Positions 61,034 to 64,000 of a stretch of DNA of 64,000 nt are shown here, piece by piece. A program made the translations under genes and the position numbers. Numbering within the stretch: position 1 is the first letter of the stretch; the number at the start of each line of letters is the position of its first letter. Below the pieces are notes generated by a model. It saw nothing but the letters and a program-made list of their open reading frames with translations, made no database searches and was not told the DNA's origin. This stretch comes from Arthrobacter sulfonylureivorans. GTDB lineage: Bacteria > Actinomycetota > Actinomycetes > Actinomycetales > Micrococcaceae. Location of the stretch: contig RJAE01000001.1 in the NCBI GenBank assembly GCA_004000035.1, positions 303,729 to 367,728 on the forward strand. The letters are read 5' to 3'.

Positions 61034-64000
61034 TGGAGACGAAGGCACCGGTGGGGCTGAAGCTGGTCCGGCCCGAAGCCACGTCCGCAGGCGCCCCGCT
61101 GCCGAGCCGGGACCAGGAAACAGTCATCGCCCTGCCCGCCGGCTGTGGTCCGGTGCTGGTGCTCGGCGGTCCGGGTACCGGGAAGACGACCGCTTTGGTG
61201 GAGCATGCGGTCCGCCGTGTGGAGGAAACCGGGCTGGATCCGGCGGGCTTGCTCTTCATGGCCCCCAACCGGCTGGCAGCCGCGCGGCTACGGGATGCCT
61301 TGACGGCGCGGCTCGACCGAAGCCTGGGCACGACGCCGGCCAGGACGTGGTCCGCCTACGCCTTCGACTTGATCCGCCGGGCCCGCGTGGAAGGTCTGCT
61401 GCCGCTGGTGGAACGGGCGCCCCGGCTGCTGTCCGGGCCGGAACAGGACCAGATCATCGCCGAACTGCTGGCCGGTCATCGTGCGGGCTACGGCCAGGGT
61501 GCGCGCTGGCCGGAAGACCTGCAGCAGGCGCTGCCGACCCGAGGTTTCCGGCAGGAGATCCGCCAGCTTTTCGACCGTTTGACCGAGTACGGCAGCACCG
61601 CAGCACAGCTGGAGCTCCTGGGCGCCGAGTGCGGCCGCCCGGACTGGACTGCGGCGGCACAGCTCTACCGTGAATACCGGGACTTGATCGACCTCCGGAT
61701 GCCTGAGGCCTTCGACCCAGCCGGCATCATTACATCGGCGCGACAACTGTTGCTGGAGCATCCCGGACTCCTTGACCGGGAGCGCAGCCGCCTGCAGCTG
61801 ATCTTGGCGGATGACCTGCAGGAAGCCAATCCTGCCGTCTTCGAGCTGCTTGCCTTGCTCGTCGAGGGACAGGACGCCGTGCTGGCGGCCTCGCCGGACA
61901 CGGTCGTCCAGGGGTTCCGCGGCGCCCGGCCGGATGTGATCGGCAAACTTCCGGGACTCCTCGGCACCCGGGACAAACCACTGCAGACCCTGGTGCTGAC
62001 CACCTCGCACCGGATGGCGCCCGCAATCGCCGCCTCGTGGCAATCCACCGCGGCCAGGATCTCCCAGGTTGCCGGCGCCCACCGCGCCCGCGACCTCGTC
62101 CATCCTGCTCCGCGGTCACAAACCGGAGCCGACACCGAACCCGGCCGGGATGGCGCGGTAGGGGATGATGATGCGCCTTTCGCCAGTGCTCACGTGGTGG
62201 CTTCGCCCGTCCACGAGCACCGCTATGTCGCCCAGCGGATCCTGGAAGCCCGGTTGTTCGAGGGCTACCGGCTCAGTGAGATGGCCGTGATCGTCCGGAC
62301 CGGCGGCCAGCTCTCCGCCCTCGCGCGCTACCTCACCGGCCAGGACATCGCGGTCAAGGTTCCGGTGGCTGAAACCGCAGTGCGCGACGAAGCGGCCGTC
62401 CGGCCGTTGTTGGATGCGTTGGCCATGGCGCTCGATCCGGACTTGCTCAACGCCGACGCCGCCGTTTCCCTGCTGACCTCCAGGATCGGGGGCGCTACTG
62501 CGATCGACCTGCGCCGCCTGCGCCAAGCTCTGCGGCGCGAAGAGCTGTTGGGCGGCGGGGGCCGGTCCAGCGATGCCTTGCTTGTGGAGGCGCTGGGCGA
62601 CGCTGCGTTCCTGGGCACGTTGGGGAGGGAAGGCGGTGCCGCCCGGAGGGTCGCGCGGATGCTCCAAGCCGGCCGGGAGGCAGCGGCAGCGCCGGGAGCC
62701 AACGCCGAGACCGTGCTGTGGGCCCTGTGGTCCGCAGCCGCGTTCGCGGACCGCTGGGCCGCGCAGGCATTGCAAGGCGGGCCAGCCGGTGTGCGGGCCG
62801 ACCGTGATCTCGACGCCATGATGGCGTTGTTCCAGACGGCCGAACGGTATGTCGACCAGCTTCCCGGCTCCAGCCCGAGGCAGTTCCTGGAGTACTTGCT
62901 GAATCAGGAACTGCCGATGGACAACCTGGCGCCGCGGGCCCAGTTGCGCGAAGCGGTTGAACTGCTCACTCCGGCCTCGGCGGCTGGCCGGGGATGGCCG
63001 CTGGTCATCGTGGCGGGGGTCCAGGAGGGAGTGTGGCCGAACACCCGGCTGCGCGGAGAACTGTTGGGCAGCACCCAGTTCGTCGACGTCCTGGAGTACG
63101 GTGCCGAGGAGGCACGGCGGATCGACGCGGTGGCCCGGCTGCGCGAAATCAGGTATGACGAGTTGCGCAGCTTCTCCACCGCAATCTCCCGCGCTGAACG
63201 CCGGTTGATCTGCACGGCCGTGCAATCGGAAGATGCACAGCCGTCCCAGTTCCTGGACCTGGTTGATCCGTGGCTGGACCCGGAAACTCCCCGGCCGGCC
63301 ACAGAAGTACTTCGGCCGCGGACCGTGCGGGCGTTGGCCGCGGAACTCCGGCAGGCCGCCCAGCAAGCAACTGACCGTCCGGAACAAGCTGCTGACGCTG
63401 CGGCGGTGCTGGCCATGCTGGCGGCCAGTCCGGTGCCGGTGCCGGGGGCGCATCCCCGCGACTGGTGGGGACTGCTGCCCCTGAGCAGCACGGCACCGGT
63501 TGTGCCGGAAGGGGAACCGGTCCCGGTATCCCCGTCGAAGGTGGAGGCTGTCCAGAAGTCGCCGCTGGACTGGTTCATCCAGGCCGCCGGGGGCGAAGCC
63601 GCCACCGATTTTGCCCGCAGCCTGGGCACGCTGGTCCACGGTATTGCGCAGGACCTTCCCGAGGGCACCGGGAACGAATACGTGGCGGAACTTGTCCGCC
63701 GCTGGCCGCAGTTGGGCATGAAGGAGAACTGGGAAGGCCGGTTGGACTTCAACCGGGCGGAAGGCATGGTCCGGAGACTGGCCCAGTACGTAGTCCAGAT
63801 GCGTTTGGAAGGACGGAGCCTGGCTGGCGTGGAGCAGGACTTCTCAGTGGATTTGCAAGGGCCCGAGCGGGTGGCCAGGCTCCGCGGACAAGTGGACCGG
63901 TTGGAGCTGGACGCCGACGGACGGCTGCACATTGTGGACCTGAAAACGGGACGCTCTGCGCCGACAAAAGCGGAGCTGGAGCGGCACCCGCAGCTCGGAA
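61030..64000 (+). CDS. adnA: ATP-dependent helicase-nuclease AdnA-like (3' partial)
   Basis: UvrD-like helicase fused to a RecB-type nuclease, cut by the window end after 990 codons. Walker A is GGPGTGKTTAL near residue 43, and the motif II region reads LILADDLQEAN, with Asp-Asp where active motors have Asp-Glu; this fits AdnA, the partner with the non-essential motor in mycobacterial AdnAB. The C-terminal nuclease motif appears as GQVDRLELDADGRLHIVDLKTG (Asp, Asp-Leu-Lys), just before the cut. ATG at 61030 overlaps the ATL stop. The AdnB gene would be expected next, beyond the window. Confidence 0.9.
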   Translation, partial: MMETKAPVGLKLVRPEATSAGAPLPSRDQETVIALPAGCGPVLVLGGPGTGKTTALVEHAVRRVEETGLDPAGLLFMAPNRLAAARLRDALTARLDRSLGTTPARTWSAYAFDLIRRARVEGLLPLVERAPRLLSGPEQDQIIAELLAGHRAGYGQGARWPEDLQQALPTRGFRQEIRQLFDRLTEYGSTAAQLELLGAECGRPDWTAAAQLYREYRDLIDLRMPEAFDPAGIITSARQLLLEHPGLLDRERSRLQLILADDLQEANPAVFELLALLVEGQDAVLAASPDTVVQGFRGARPDVIGKLPGLLGTRDKPLQTLVLTTSHRMAPAIAASWQSTAARISQVAGAHRARDLVHPAPRSQTGADTEPGRDGAVGDDDAPFASAHVVASPVHEHRYVAQRILEARLFEGYRLSEMAVIVRTGGQLSALARYLTGQDIAVKVPVAETAVRDEAAVRPLLDALAMALDPDLLNADAAVSLLTSRIGGATAIDLRRLRQALRREELLGGGGRSSDALLVEALGDAAFLGTLGREGGAARRVARMLQAGREAAAAPGANAETVLWALWSAAAFADRWAAQALQGGPAGVRADRDLDAMMALFQTAERYVDQLPGSSPRQFLEYLLNQELPMDNLAPRAQLREAVELLTPASAAGRGWPLVIVAGVQEGVWPNTRLRGELLGSTQFVDVLEYGAEEARRIDAVARLREIRYDELRSFSTAISRAERRLICTAVQSEDAQPSQFLDLVDPWLDPETPRPATEVLRPRTVRALAAELRQAAQQATDRPEQAADAAAVLAMLAASPVPVPGAHPRDWWGLLPLSSTAPVVPEGEPVPVSPSKVEAVQKSPLDWFIQAAGGEAATDFARSLGTLVHGIAQDLPEGTGNEYVAELVRRWPQLGMKENWEGRLDFNRAEGMVRRLAQYVVQMRLEGRSLAGVEQDFSVDLQGPERVARLRGQVDRLELDADGRLHIVDLKTGRSAPTKAELERHPQLG

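Noticed and set aside
62116-63639. 507-codon frame antisense to adnA
   Set aside because: No motifs; an artefact of high GC in a long sense gene.
1-64000. Mobile elements, prophage, CRISPR arrays, tRNA or rRNA genes
   Set aside because: No transposase, integrase, regular repeat-spacer array or cloverleaf was recognised by eye; a tRNA scan could still find one I missed.

Overview
The window is a GC-rich chromosomal segment with dense, mostly vertical-looking housekeeping genes. Actinobacterial hallmarks are the DUF3117 and DUF3107 small proteins, DapC/DapD/DapE, an actinobacterial FdxA ferredoxin, a MoeZ-type ThiF-rhodanese, the coproporphyrin-dependent heme genes and an AdnA-type helicase-nuclease. 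Gene content and order resemble Arthrobacter-like Micrococcaceae; this placement is inference from remembered gene order, not from a search. No tRNA, rRNA, CRISPR array, transposase or prophage gene was recognised.

Layout. 0-1.8 kb: the end of a fused peptide-type ABC ATPase and a DUF4287-like protein. 1.8-6.9 kb: an accessory-looking block with two divergent APC permeases, the rightward one translationally coupled to a small membrane protein and an M20 dipeptidase. 7-13.5 kb: typA, a small membrane protein, an ArsR-type regulator, a stand-alone SH3-like protein, fdxA, dapC and citrate synthase. 13.9-18.7 kb: galE, two unknowns, and divergent dapD/dapE. 18.8-22.2 kb: a glutamate-type ABC importer (gluABCD). 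22.3-26.7 kb: LOG-family protein, DivIVA-like protein, GT-C mannosyltransferase, DUF3117 and leucyl aminopeptidase. 26.8-34.2 kb: O-methyltransferase, sigE-type ECF sigma factor, anti-sigma factor, tatB, then mrp/DUF1003/soluble MgtE-like protein and a general stress protein, an order reminiscent of the M. tuberculosis sigE locus. 34.3-45.2 kb: aminopeptidase P, PHP phosphoesterase, DNA methyltransferase coupled to a DEAD-box helicase, RNB nuclease, ferritin-like protein, pterin dehydratase, DUF3107, TetR and moeZ. 45.2-55.5 kb: hemA divergent from hemE-cgoX-chdC-cpfC-hemC-hemD-hemB-hemL. 55.7-64 kb: AI-2E transporter, metNIQ methionine importer, DEDDh exonuclease, alkyltransferase-like protein and the start of adnA, cut by the window end.

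How the genes work together. The heme block carries the route from glutamyl-tRNA to heme through coproporphyrin (HemA, HemL, HemB, HemC, HemD, HemE, CgoX, CpfC, ChdC), with four-base overlaps at several junctions. dapC, dapD and dapE supply the succinylase branch of lysine/diaminopimelate synthesis and sit within about 8 kb of each other. The sigE block joins envelope-stress sigma control to Tat export. The most distinctive accessory unit is the permease-membrane protein-dipeptidase operon. Strong regulatory signals include a DtxR-like palindrome between the RNB nuclease and ferritin-like genes, an AT-rich perfect palindrome between cgoX and chdC, and several long perfect terminator hairpins.
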